A DNA stretch of 64,000 bases, from NCBI GenBank assembly GCA_035772405.1, contig JAYKKM010000057.1, positions 505,501 to 569,500 on the forward strand, read 5' to 3'. The translations under genes and the position numbers were made by a program. A model generated the notes under the pieces. It saw only the letters and a list, made by a program, of their open reading frames with translations. It was not told the DNA's origin and searched no databases. Origin of the DNA: Chrysogorgia sp. JL179-B06. Lineage: Eukaryota; Cnidaria; Anthozoa; Scleralcyonacea; Chrysogorgiidae. The first letter of the stretch is position 1, and every line of letters begins with the position of its first letter. Below, piece after piece: positions 39,151 through 50,219 of the stretch.

Positions 39151-39265
39151 TTTTATGATACAATGTGATAGTTGCGACACTTGGTATCATGGTTCTTGTG
39201 TGGGTGTCACGGAAGAGGATGCAGAATTAATGGAAGAATATTACTGCGAATTTTGCTCATCGTAA
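39151..39265 (+). pseudogene. PHD-finger gene, exon 3
   Basis: Begins after TTTATATCAG and encodes FMIQCDSCDTWYHGSCVGVT and YYCEFCSS, then stop. With exon 2 it completes the Cys4-His-Cys3 pattern (CLC, CDSC, H, C, CEFC) of a PHD finger, a chromatin/histone-tail reader. It belongs with exon 1 at 15294-16836; in relatives that I recall, this transposase-like family ends in such a finger. The gene is now split by 22 kb. Confidence 0.8.
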
Positions 39266-39703
39266 ACTAAAAGATAATAGTGTTTTGTTGATATTCTTTT
39301 ATATCTGTTGATATTCGTTTAAATATAATATTATAATATTTAATTTAAAGTCTTCCTGTTCTTGTCAAAACATGACTTTTTTATAGCTGTGTAATAAATA
39401 ATACATGTCTGGCATAAGTGAACTACGTTCTCAAACTTGCCTTGGATTTCAATTTTTCCTCCTGGTATCATAACTTTTATTGCACATAATCCCCGCCTTT
39501 GAGTGGACTTTTACTAACATTGCATGGCCTTCCTGACAAAAGCCCCTCCCTAGCCCGGGGTCGCCACCCAGGGGATGGCCGCTGATAGGTGCATAACACA
39601 CAAAATAATTTCTGTATCGTGAGTACACTCAAACAATTTCCCTCTGGAGATCACAATCGAGGGTTATCGCGATTCCGAACTTTTTTGTTATACAAATACT
39701 CAC
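39266..39703. other. 3' flank of the PHD gene and spacer
   Basis: AT-rich; AATAAA-like signal near 39393 (AATAAATAATAC). No gene seen. Confidence 0.4.
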
Positions 39704-40162
39704 TTTTCCAGGTTTGTTTTCTTTGCATTTGGAGCCCTCACATTTTTTAGCTCCCCTTTTTCTCTTGGCAGAGGTTTCTTGATTTGGCAGCAGATTTTCT
39801 GTGACTGCATCACTGGCATTGTGGTTGAGAATTTGGCCGTAAACTGGGACAGCTGAAATGCACCTGAACATCTCTTCTAAAACTGCTTTGTGATCTTCAA
39901 GTGAAAAGCAAACAAACCTTAAAGGAAAACAGTTTCATGAAAAGTCCATTAGCCTGCTTACCGTTAACTGCAACTATTTCTGCATCGTAAACGTCCTGAC
40001 CACTCCTCACTTTCACCTTGGCTCCTCGTTTTTTGTCACAAGCATTTCATTTTCAGCATTAATTAGTTTCCGTGTTTCCAGAACAGAAAAAGTTTCATCT
40101 ACTTTAAAAAACACTAAAGCAAATTTTGCTACTTTTGACGAAGTTAGTGTTCTTAAAGTCAT
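39704..40162 (-). pseudogene. BEN-like gene fragment (two exons)
   Basis: Exon 1 (40162-39962) starts MTLRTLTSSKVAKFALVFFK, has a frameshift near an A6 run at about 40036, and resumes with KRGAKVKVRSGQDVYDAEIV before the donor (G/GTAAGC). Exon 2 (about 39898-39704) encodes HKAVLEEMFRC and a lysine-rich KRKRGAKKCEGSKCK before a donor AAA/GTGAGT. The N-terminal 'KFALV…K' with 'GxxVxVxxxxxxYxAxIVxVNG' matches the amino-terminal part of repetitive BEN-domain-type genes as I know them; the BEN domain itself is not in this stretch. Related in layout to the gene at 41866-42702. Confidence 0.5.
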
Positions 40163-40458
40163 CTCAAACGTTGAAAATAGTTAGCGTAAACGGAGGAAGG
40201 CGGCGAAGCTGGTTGTAAAGTAACAGAGACAGATGACATCTCGTAACGATCTTATATAGCCCCACCATGGTCGAAAGAATTGCAACGGTTGACTCACTAG
40301 CCTATTGTCCCAATGTCACAATAAATATATTCCTCTCACTTTAAAATATCTGCATGACTGAAGCGTTTAATTTATTCAGTGTCAAAATAGCACATGATAT
40401 ATATTTATAAGACTGACACTATAGTGCTCTATTCGATGCAAGGATTCAAGACACCAAT

Positions 40459-41006
40459 ATGCCACATCTCACTTCTGAGTTAAAGTTAAAAATTATTCGC
40501 CTTCGTAGGCAAGGATTTGGAAATTTTCAGATTCTCAAAATCTTATAACAAAGTGACAAATTCACCATCAATCGCCGACATCTGTTGACATTCACTCGTA
40601 GATACGAGACCACCGGAATGGTTTGATGCCAACTTTTTTGTTGAAGGAGTACTTAAGCCGCACCTGGTCCCATTCATCAACAGGGTTTTTTCAGATGGCC
40701 ATGATTTCGTGCCGGACAACGATCCAAAGTACACAAGTAGACGCGCAAAAGATTACTACGAGTCAGATGGAATCAATTGGTGGCAAACCCCTCCTGAAAG
40801 TTCAGACTTAAACCTGTTAGAGCTTGTTTGGCACAAGCTAAAACATTTCCTCATGAAGATGTGGGAAGCGAAGACGAGCTAATGCTTGGAATCAAGACCT
40901 TCTGGAGAACCAGAATGACGAAAGAGAAATGTAATCGATATGTAAATCATTTAAAAAAAGTTATCCCCAAAGTAATCGAAAGAGGCGGACGTGCATCTGG
41001 ATACTA
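40459..41006 (+). pseudogene. Tc1/mariner transposase, internally deleted
   Basis: An HTH-like start (MPHLTSELKLKIIRLRRQG) runs, after a short break, straight into the C-terminal part of the DDE domain: VEGVLKPHLVPFINRVF, DNDPKYTS, WWQTPPESSDLNLLELVWH, then in another frame DELMLGIKTFW and HLKKVIPKVIERGG to a stop. DNDPKHTS and TPPxSPDLNPIExxW are textbook Tc1/mariner blocks. The part with the first catalytic Asp is missing, and there is a frameshift near 40870. Confidence 0.85.
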
Positions 41007-41865
41007 GCAACTTTATATGTATAGGTTAATTGGATATGCTATACACGTGTATCGTACAGTAATTGCACTTGTATAAAACTCAGCCTTTAATAAATTGTTT
41101 TAAATTAACCTAACGCTTTTCGTACAACATGCATTTAGGGAAAAACAAACAAGCTAAAGAAGTAAATATATGGGACCAAAATTTTTTTGACAATATTATT
41201 TGCGCGTTCTCTTAACTCGGACATGACAATGGACGGGCAATGGAGAGAAATGATGAGACAACTTCAACCAATCTCCTTAGGATGGTTGCGGACGGGCAAT
41301 GGAGAGAAATGATGTTTGAAATGATAGTTGCATATCTTTAGTGCCAGTGCACCATGATGGCTGCCTTCTTTTTAGCTCTGCGCTTGGGCTTGATGTTCTT
41401 GCTCTACGCGGCTTTATTTTTGCACTTATTGGGCAAACACGACGACCTTAACTTATGGAGTCAAGAAAGATTGATTTATAATTGCTCCTCTACCAGTATG
41501 CGACTGCCTATCATTATCAGAGTTTCGGTAGTTCGGCGGAGTTGTCTTGATATTGGCCCTGATATGGACTGGTCACAATCATGACACCCCAATTGACAAG
41601 AAAATTTATGTGGTCTTTGCATAGGTGATCAATGATCACAATGAATCTTAATAAATCTCACCAAAGTTTATCAATATTTCATGGCATTATTAGTGGGGGC
41701 ACTGAAATTATTCTACTATTTCAGCTTTGACAAGGGGTACCGAAAACAAGTTTGGCAATACAGTGTCTTACCCATCCCCCTCTGATAAATAATTAACGGG
41801 CCCTTAATTGAGTAAATATTTAAGTATTAGTTTTTGAAAATTCATAAAGAAATAGTACAGCATAC
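41007..41865. other. spacer with a short direct repeat
   Basis: GACGGGCAATGGAGAGAAAT occurs at about 41231 and 41290. No supported gene; the 76-codon open frame at 41354-41584 has no family resemblance. Confidence 0.4.
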
Positions 41866-42702
41866 CTTTTCCTCTGCAATTTTATCCTTCAAGTGCTGGA
41901 TATGAGATGCTGATATTACTGAATTAGATGGAGTTTTTGTCTTGACTTTCTTTGAAGGCTAACAGACAAAAGTATAAAAAATATATAATTAAGACACATG
42001 ATTTTCATACAAAATTGCCTTATTTTAATAATTGACCAATCACCGCCAGGTGTGCAAGCGCATAAGAAATAATTTTAACCTGTAGGCATTAGATTTGCTA
42101 CAGGCAAAATAAAAAAAATTTGCTACAGGCAAAATAATGCAAGAGATATCATTGTGATTTACACTCACTGGTGTTTCGTCATCATCGATATTTTCCAGGT
42201 AGCGTTCGTTTATTTTGCTTGTTCGCTTTCCTCTTCCTCTTACAGGGGTCTGTGTGCTACCAGTGCTTAGGTATGTTGTCATCATCCCATGAATGCCATC
42301 ATATTGATCTGTTAGTTTGAAAAGGCGAGAGGAAATATTACTAAAACTTAACAACCACCAAATGAGTTAACATTCATTTCAGTATTGACTCTACAGGAAA
42401 TGCCCATTCCATAATTAAAAAAACAAAAACAAGGATCAGTTAAGTATTAAAACCGTACCGTTGAATTTTAAAACTCGGGCTGCAAACGTTTTAGTTTCAC
42501 ACTCAGGAACAACTGGATATAATTTCCCATTTTTGTTTGACCATTTCGAGTAATCCTTTGTCGTTGGCCAACGTACCAATACTTCCTTGTTCTGCATCCA
42601 ATCGTTATTGTTGAAGGAAGACTCGTCTTGACCCACAATCCACTTACTTTCACCGATGGCACAGCTGTTGTCCTCACAAAACTCGAATAATGCAAACTTC
42701 AT
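41866..42702 (-). CDS. BEN-like gene, three consecutive intact exons
   Basis: Exons 42702-42459, 42308-42169 and 41958-41866 join in consistent phases with canonical GT/AG sites. Exon 1 starts MKFALFEFCEDNSCAIGESK and contains VLVRWPTTKDYSKWSNKNGK and FAARVLKFNG. Exon 2 is polar (TPVRGRGKRTSKINERYLEN); exon 3 ends in a predicted coiled coil (HIQHLKDKIAEEK) at a donor AAG/GTATGC. The N-terminal module parallels the gene at 39704-40162. Further 3' exons are not identified. No frame breaks, so it may be an active gene or a recent transposon-borne one. Confidence 0.55.
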
Positions 42703-42988
42703 TGTAGAATTAACAAAGAAAGAGAGTTCAAACAATCACAAAGCACACTAATGATCGGCTAGACGCTAAAGTATAGAATGACAGACCGAACATGTTGACG
42801 AAACATGAGGTCGCGGATCAAGGCTCTGATTGGTCGTTATGAATGCGTTGCCAAGGAGAGGTCATGGAACCAGGCTATGATTGGTCATCTTATAACAGTA
42901 CGAGAATGACTTCACACCGCCAGATTTCTGTGTTGATAACTTGATATATCGAGTATAGTTAATTGTTTTCCAAATACGTTTACACATA
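42703..42988. promoter_or_regulatory. shared divergent 5' region
   Basis: 286 bp between the divergent starts of the BEN-like gene and the CACTA transposase gene. It contains a pair of similar ~25-bp blocks (ATGATTGGTCATC / CTGATTGGTCGTT, with CCAAT-type ATTGG). Probably a bidirectional promoter; inference from layout. Confidence 0.4.
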
Positions 42989-45900
42989 ATGGACCGTACA
43001 AACAATACGAGGTAGATACAAGAATCTACATTCTATGAAAGACGTAAACGACGCTTTGCAGAAGTTGACAATGACAATGCTCATGAAGAAGATGGAGATG
43101 ACAGTGGGGAAGAAATTACAGACCATCATGCTGCTGGAATACATAGTAACGAAGTATGTTGGATTATTGATCAGGATCATTAAAATAATTTATCATTAGG
43201 CTAACTACTGGAGAAAATCAGACCCTATATATCCATTCATAACACCCTGTTCACATGAGGGAGTTATCTCATGGGGGGGGGGGGAGGTGTATTTTCTATC
43301 CCCCAAATTCCCCAAAATATCTTGATACTATTTTTTTTATTTACAAGCTTTGCCACATTGAGTAGCAGGGATACCCCACAGAGACCATTACAGGGTCCCT
43401 AAGATAAAAATAATAAACTAACAGCACATGTTAACAATAAGACTAGATAGGGGACGACACAGGTGACATTTTACACATACGGTTATGGTTGGGGTATAAA
43501 AACCCCAAATAGAAACCATGTCTAGTGTTACCATGAAGCATATACTGTACCGGTATTTCAGTTGATTAATGATTGTCAATCAAGCCTTGGGAAGGTTAGT
43601 AAATGTACCTCGGCATATATAGCCTCAGGATTTTTCACAAATCAACCCCATACCATGATATTACAGTACTTACAATAATTCTTTATAACATTTAGTTTTT
43701 AATTAACTTATATATATTAAATAATAATATTAAATAGGATGGCCAGAAAAACAACCCCCTATATGAAGGTGCCAATGTAACAACAGCACAATGCCTTCTT
43801 CTTGTCCTGTCTTTTGTGGTTCGACATGGTCTTACAAAGGAGGCCCTAAAAGATCTGTTGCTTCTTTTGAATGTTCTTCTTCCTGGTTCCCTACCTGCTA
43901 CACAATACAAATTCTTCAAGTCATTTGAAACAGGAAATTTTCAGGTAAAAGCTTCTTTATTTTGTAAACCAGGTGTTATGGGGAATTGGTTCCAAAAAAT
44001 TAGGATTGGGGTAAATGGCAATATCAAGACCATTGTTAGATTTGGCGCTAAATTGTCCTAAAATGATTGGAATTTTTTGAAAGTGTTGTAATAATGACAT
44101 AAAATGTGTGCAATGCAAAACAACAACAATTGGATGTGCACAATGCAAAACTGAGGAATCACCTTAAAGAATTGGACAAATCGTGTGGGTAAATTTGGTG
44201 TCTTATTGACTTCATAAAATAAAATATTGATTTGTTAATTCTAGCAATGTATTGCAAATAAGCAATTTTAATTAAATTAATAGCAAAGTGAAAAGGTGGT
44301 AAACTGCCAAGAATTTAGTGACGAGATACTGACGTTTCGAGCAGAGCCCTTCATGGTCTTACTCTGATGAAGGACTCCACTCGAAACGTCAGTATCTCGT
44401 CACTAAATTCTTGGCAGTTTACCACCTTTTCACTTTGCTATATATTCAAAACACTGTCTACGCAGCACTCTACTTAATTGAATTAAAATGTTTAAGATTA
44501 GGTTTTCCTTTTAATTAACAAGTTCTTTTTCTTTCCAGATCCACTATTATTGTTCATCATGTTTATTTTACCTGGGCAAAGATATTACAGAAGGACACTG
44601 TGAATCATGCCAGCAAAGTTTCAGTGCTAAGAATTGTGAAAAAAACGGCAATTACTTTTTGTATTTGCCAATGGAGGAACAGATCAAAGACTTGCTTTCT
44701 GATGAGAAGGTAAAGAAGTATTTGACCAATCATGACATTGATATGGTCAGAACAAGTAACATCGTTTCAGACACAACATCTTCCATGTTATATCATGAAC
44801 TTGTAGAACAACACAACTTTACAAACAATGACTTGTCTGTAACATGGAACACTGATGAATTCCAGTCTTCGAATCGTCACGCTTTTCAATTTGGCCAATC
44901 CAAAGCACAATAAACGAACTACCTCCACATTTGCGAGGAAAGCATGTCCTACTGAAAGGCCTCTGGTTTGGTGATAAAAAACCTGCCATGAACACATTTC
45001 TAAAGCCATTTGTCGAAGAATGCAAGCATCTTGAAGACAACGGATTTGTCATTCAAGATGAACTCCAGCCAAGAAAGGTTTTTGCGATGGTTCTTTGTGC
45101 TGATTCACCAGTAAGAGCCATTGTAAAGAATTGTAAGCAATTCAACGGGAAACATGGTTGTGATTGGTGTGAGTTTCCAGGGGAGACAATTAACGATCAT
45201 GGTGGCCCTCCAACTCGGTATTACCCCTACAGAGGGCCTCCAAAGATGCGAACTGCCAGAAAGCAAAGGCAATATGCTGTTAAACCAATTACCAAAAACG
45301 AGTTTATAAAGGGCGTTAAGGGGCCAACAGTAATTGGAATCCTTCCTACATTTGACCCAGTAAGAGGCGTTTCTGTGGACTACATGCACTGTGTCTGCCT
45401 GGTAGTCATTCGACAGTTGGTCAACTTATGGATGGACAGTAAACAAACTGACAAGTCCTACTATATTGGCAGACATGAAGCAGAAATCAATGGCCGATTA
45501 CTTGCCATCAACGCCCCTAGTTAAATCAGCCGTGCACCAAGGTCATTGGCAGATCGATCCTACTGGAAAGCATCTGAGTGGAGAGCTTTCATATTTTACA
45601 GTCTTGTTGTTCTCCATGGCATTCTACCACGAGTATTCTTGAAGCACCTCTTCCTATTTGTATATGGAGTGTACTGCCTTCTGGGTGATTCTATTGACGA
45701 GAGCACCATAAATTCTGCAGAAGTTTGCTTAACAAAATTTGTTATTCAAATAGAAGAAATGTATGGTTTGAAATGCTGCACATTCAATGTGCATCAGTTG
45801 GTGCATCTTGCCCAGTCAGTGAGATATTGTGGTCCTCTTTGGTCATCTTCTGCCTTTGTCTTCGAATCTAACAATACTTTTTTGCACAAGATGTTTCATG

Positions 45901-46581
45901 GAACACAACATGTTCCAAAAACAAATAGTAGAATCATTTATCAGAGGGAGAAAGATTGATGTGTTATCCAAGGAATGCATAAACGAGGAAACTAGCCCAT
46001 CAGTCATCAGTTTGTACCAGAAGCTAAGAGGAGGTAAAACATATGGCAACGAGGAAGTCCTTGCAGATGGAGTTCGTGGAATTGGTAAGGAAAGGCCTGT
46101 TCAACTTACCGCTTCGCAAGTACTTGCAATTCAACAATTACTGGGCTTGACATGTAGCAAGCAATGTGGATTGATGTACTCTAGATTTGTTGCAAATCAG
46201 CAGTTTTATTCAAGTGTAGATTATGTTAGATCCAAAAGGCATGTAAATTACAATGTATAATTTGAGCATGGCCGATCGATGTATGGAATTATTATAGGCC
46301 TTCTATCCATTAAACCAGAATGTTTATGTAACTTAGTTGAGTTACAATACTGTAACTGTAAGTGTTACAGTATTGTATTAATTCAGCCAATGGCTGTATG
46401 TGCTAGGCCATTATTTACAGATGTTGATTTTAGTACCAACAGTTTTTTTTTAGTGGAAGTAGAACAAGCAGGAATGCAAATAGCAATTCATCCCAATCAA
46501 ATTAAGAGAAAATGTATTTCTTTAACTCTTGCAAATAAGCAGTACTTTTGCCCACTTCCTTACAAAATAATTGACAATTAG
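42989..46581 (+). pseudogene. CACTA/EnSpm-type (Tnp2-like) transposase, three exons, several breaks
   Basis: Exon 1 (42989-43153) is acidic, with an early in-frame stop at 43013. Exon 2 (43738-43944) reads LYEGANVTTAQCLLLVLSFV. Exon 3 (44539-46581) starts IHYYCSSCLFYLGKDITEGH (a zinc-binding CxxC…CxxC module) and continues with LPMEEQIKDLL, KGLWFGDKKPAMNTFLKPFV, QFNGKHGCDWCEFPGE, VDYMHCVCLVVIRQLVNLWM, WKASEWRAFIFYSL, CTFNVHQLVHLAQSVRYCGP and FESNNTFLHKMFHGT. These are the Tnp2/Transposase_21 blocks of animal CACTA elements. Breaks: a 1-nt loss near 44851, TAA at 45522-45524, a frameshift in an A run near 45920, and TAA at 46258-46260. Element ends (CACTA-type TIRs) were not found. Confidence 0.8.
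44282..44443. repeat. 160-bp palindrome in an intron of the CACTA gene
   Basis: Arms 44282-44350 and about 44370-44440 are nearly perfect inverted copies (GCAAAGTGAAAAGGTGGTAA / TTACCACCTTTTCACTTTGC). The right arm contains CTGATGA…CGAAAC, a hammerhead-like core. Confidence 0.85.
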
Positions 46582-47389
46582 TTAATCAAGATTGTAAAAG
46601 GCAATATTGAAAATTATTTCTATTATTGCTTGTACTGTATCTTGTACTTCTATTGTATCGTTTTCAAGCTACAATTTAGTAATTTTGCTGACCTGGGGCT
46701 GGTTGTACAAAGCATGGATAATAGGAAAGTACAGTCATAGGGTGAAAATCAAAAACATTTTTTCAAATCAAAAAGTGAATACTGGTATTTCAAATAAATA
46801 GTTACCCAGGTTAAAATTCATTGTGATATCAATATTGAAGAAGTTACTGTATAATAATGAAGCTTGGATAACTTGCTATCCAGTGGAACTTGCTATCATT
46901 GCTTTGTTGAACCGACCCAGCTTCACTTGTGATATAATAAACGTTAGTAACTTAGAAAGACAGAGTGGTTTATAACATTTCCTAAGAAAGAGTATGTGTG
47001 CCAATACACACTCTGCTGCCTACTATACAATTAATACCATAGGTTTGCTGCATCATAATATTTAACAATGAAAATTACTTGTTGAATTATACATTCTGAT
47101 TCTGCATAATTTTCTATAACTATATAGTGATAATTCACCTTGCAGTGAAATTGTACTTATATCTGCCCTAGACCAAAAATCAGCATCAGCAGAAATAAGT
47201 CTATTATATATATTACCCTATATATTGGCACTACCATTAATTGCGAATAGATACATCTAATTAAAATCTCGATAAGAATTTCTGATTCTTAAAGCATCCA
47301 ATAAAAAATATAGGATTTGCAAATTAGCCTGTAGTCTCCTAGAGAAACAAAAAATAGTAATAAAATAAGAATACCCAGGAACCTGTACA
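46582..47389. other. spacer
   Basis: AT-rich, no gene recognised. Confidence 0.4.
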
Positions 47390-47625
47390 CCATATTGGAA
47401 TTCCTATAGGAATTTGTCCATCAAATTTCTTATAGGAATTCCTATAGGAACTTGAACACCATATTGGAATTCCTATAGGAATTTTTCCATCCTATAGGAA
47501 TTAAAATTTCCTATAGGAATTCCTATAGGAATTTGTACACCATATTGGAATTCCTATAGGAATTTTTTCATCCTATAGGAATTCAAATTTCCTATAGGAA
47601 TTCTTATAGGATCCTATAGGAAATT
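47390..47625. repeat. cluster of AATTCCTATAGGAATT palindromes
   Basis: At least six copies of the 16-bp palindrome or close variants (TTTCCTATAGGAATTCC, CATATTGGAATTCC) in 235 bp, partly as a ~65-bp tandem unit. It ends directly before a LINE 5' open frame. Confidence 0.85.
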
Positions 47626-47660
47626 TCCGTAATGGTGAAGGGACACGTCTCAAGATCCCT

Positions 47661-48053
47661 TTGTTGAAATGGACCAAGAGAGGCTATACATCTATCAGTC
47701 TGCCGAGAGAAGATCCTCCTATGGATATAACAGTGTTTAATGACATCTCCATCAATCCAGGGCCTCCTCTAGACTGCAATAAATCTGATAGCGTTCATGA
47801 CTCTCGAAGCCGCCATTGTTTATCGCTCAATGGAGAGAATAATTGTATACAGAACTATGTATATTCTCGGTCTGAACTGCTGGGACTTAATAGATATTCG
47901 AGATCGTTTGTATCAAGCAATATTTTGGATATCTTGAAGAAACTTAACATTATGAAATACCGTGGGAAACGTGGGGGACGCCGGCTGAGACTTTCATCTA
48001 AGATCAATATCCCTGTACGGATTACAGAAAGATATTTAACAATTATTGGATGA
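47661..48053 (+). pseudogene. LINE 5' coding fragment
   Basis: Contains FNDISINPGPP, then YSRSELLGLNRYSRSFVSS and KYRGKRGGRRLRLSSKINIP. 'GDVxxNPGP' followed by 'YSRxELLxL' and 'R.GxRGGRRxxR' is the usual N-terminal leader before the endonuclease in invertebrate L2/CR1-type LINEs. Coding is cut at a palindrome starting at 48040. The endonuclease/RT parts at 50230-53891 may belong to the same original element, but this is not shown. Confidence 0.6.
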
Positions 48054-48181
48054 GGTTTTCGTGATATCCGGATTTATCAAGGTCGAGGTAAGTGTTATCA
48101 GTCGAAGCCGAAGGCTAAGACTGTAACACTTACCGAGACCTTGATAAATCAGGATATCACGAAAACCCAATTCAATAATTG
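48040..48181. repeat. 142-bp fold-back palindrome
   Basis: CAATTATTGGATGAGGTTTT… pairs with …GAAAACCCAATTCAATAATTG; the loop centre is near TCGAAGCCGAAGGC. It lies beside the Crypton-type gene and may mark one element end. Confidence 0.8.
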
Positions 48182-48479
48182 TTTTATTATATATTTTAGG
48201 AGAAAAAATATAGTACTCATGTATGAAAAACTTTATTTTTGAACCTCGAAAAATTACAACAACAAGCGTCACAACAATAACATGAAAGTATCATAAGCTC
48301 GAAAGTTCTGTTCAACAATTTTTCAACAATCAATTAAAGAAAACTTTACAGTTTTGAAAAGTGTATTGTTTTGAGACTTTCGAATTCGAAATGCGAAATG
48401 CGAATTCGAAGTCAAGTTTAAATCTCTCAGTAGATGCTCCTCTTGCAAATGGGTAAGAAGTGGAGACAAACGTCCAGGT

Positions 48480-49535
48480 TCAGGATTCGCGATATGAGGG
48501 CGTTTCGTTTAAGGTACTCGAGACATTGCTGCCACTGGTAGTTGCTGAAGTTAAGGTTTCTGATATTCTTCTCTTTGTTGCCTCGTCTGTTTTGCTGTAA
48601 CTTCTGATCGAACTTTCGCTACAGTGGCCACTGACCGACATAATGTGACGGGCTTCAAAACCGGATTTGTCGAGGATTGTGACAGCTGTTGCTCGAATGG
48701 AATGGTTTGTGTACTCCTTCGATAAATCTGCTTCTTTGGATATTTTTTTCATCATATCTCCCAAATACCGTTCACCGATGACCATGTTGTCGTACCAGAC
48801 TTCGGACTCTGCTACTGCTTTTTTCTTTGGTCGTTCAAACAAGAACTCGTTTTGTGGGTTTAAATGCTGTAGATATTTTTCGAAAGATGCAACAGGACAG
48901 AATGTGCCTTCGGTGGCATACATCATTCCTCCTTCTTCCTCCTCGTCGTTTTCCCTGTGATTTTTTGTTAATTCATCAACAACTTGCGACACAAATTTTC
49001 TCCCCGTTGTATCTGTGCTAATAGCAAAGTGAGACTTCTTTAACTGGCGAAGATTTTGACGGCCACGACGGCAAAAACACAACATGATTTCGAAAAATAC
49101 TTTGTTTAACAGGGTTTTCGGATTCTCTGTACTAAAGACACCACTTTCGTAAAGTTTTTTAAAGTCTGCATCGGCTATCGCCGGCTTGTGTTGTACTTTT
49201 GCCAGTCCGTCTTTCTTTAGTTGAACACACTGAGCAGTGTAAACTTCGTTAGTTCCACTGAACTCTTCATCATCAATAATATCGTGTCCCATTTTTGTCT
49301 TGAAGTACCTTTTGAGCCCATATCTTAATGTTCTAAGACTCCCCATAGTGTAAGATGAGCCATCCTTTTTTCGCACTTCGACATAAAACTTTTTAAGGAC
49401 TTCAGCAAGTTCGCTTTTTTCGATTGGTTCTGGAATTCCTTTTGCATTTAGATATTCGTAAAAGACTTCTCTGGCAACTTTATATGTTCTTTTTGTGTTT
49501 TTTGAGTCTGTCGCAGTTGAAAAACGAGCAGCCAT
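48480..49535 (-). CDS. Crypton-type tyrosine recombinase
   Basis: 351 codons, intact, no introns. An N-terminal core-binding helical domain (NTKRTYKVAREVFYEYLNAK, LKKFYVEVRKKDGSSYTMGS) precedes the catalytic domain: the Arg cluster CFCRRGRQNLR (residues 153-163), HSIR (278-281), GH (303-304) and the nucleophile Tyr 313 in IRSYSK. This R-HxxR-H-Y arrangement and the N-terminal wording fit Crypton recombinases and their domesticated relatives (KCTD1/QRICH1-like). It would cut and rejoin DNA through a phosphotyrosine bond. It lies between two fold-back palindromes, with no other gene in the presumed element. Openness suggests recent mobility. Confidence 0.85.
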   Translation of the reverse strand: MAARFSTATDSKNTKRTYKVAREVFYEYLNAKGIPEPIEKSELAEVLKKFYVEVRKKDGSSYTMGSLRTLRYGLKRYFKTKMGHDIIDDEEFSGTNEVYTAQCVQLKKDGLAKVQHKPAIADADFKKLYESGVFSTENPKTLLNKVFFEIMLCFCRRGRQNLRQLKKSHFAISTDTTGRKFVSQVVDELTKNHRENDEEEEGGMMYATEGTFCPVASFEKYLQHLNPQNEFLFERPKKKAVAESEVWYDNMVIGERYLGDMMKKISKEADLSKEYTNHSIRATAVTILDKSGFEARHIMSVSGHCSESSIRSYSKTDEATKRRISETLTSATTSGSNVSSTLNETPSYRES

Positions 49536-49610
49536 ATTTTTTGGCTTTTGTTTTGCTTTTTGAAATTGCTTCGCTCGCTGTAATATTACTCATCGCGGGC
49601 GCAACTTGCA

Positions 49611-49735
49611 CATAACTTAGTTATCTGCTAGCAGATAACAGAGTTATCTGTTGGTTGCGTGACCGCTCCGAGACCGCTGTTGTTGACCGAGGCGAAGCCG
49701 AGGGCAACAACGGCGGTCGAGGGGCCAGAAAACAC
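49611..49735. repeat. fold-back sequences beside the Crypton gene
   Basis: GTTATCTGCTAGCAGATAAC is a perfect 20-bp palindrome, and ACCGCTGTTGTTGACCGAGG pairs with the GC-rich stretch ending GCAACAACGGCGGTC, around GCGAAGCC. The apex motif is shared with the 48040-48181 palindrome. Confidence 0.7.
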
Positions 49736-49739
49736 ACTG

Positions 49740-50219
49740 CTTTCCCGAGGTCTCAGTAAATAAGTGTTTTGTTATATAGTATATTAGTGTCAAAGTATGA
49801 ATAATTCACCGAGCAAGACATTTTTTAAAATTTCAAAACAGCAAAACTATAAAATGAACTTTGGAACTTCACGGTTGACGCGCATGCGCACTGCACCCAT
49901 TCTATTGTGGACCGGTCAATAATGTTCTGTTATGGACCGGTTGCCTCGTTGCCAGGGGCAATGCAGTAAACACGACGTTTTGCGGACCGGAACGTGTAAC
50001 GCTTTTGTCCAATCGGAAAACAGAAAAATTGAACTTTGACACTAACTATATAACAACAGTATTTATCACACAAGCTAAGAGGAAATTGTGGTGAACAATT
50101 TGCATCGAAAGTTAAACCAATTTCAATTTCATTAACATATAGAACAAAAAGATTTAATGGGACGTCAACAAAAATCATTGGAGTGAAGCGGGATTTTATA
50201 AATATTCATCATATGACCT
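49740..50219. other. spacer
   Basis: No gene seen. Two near copies of TGGACCGGT occur at about 49908 and 49933. Confidence 0.4.

Noticed and set aside
45105..45389. Minus-strand open frame in the CACTA gene
   Set aside because: Antisense to conserved Tnp2 blocks.
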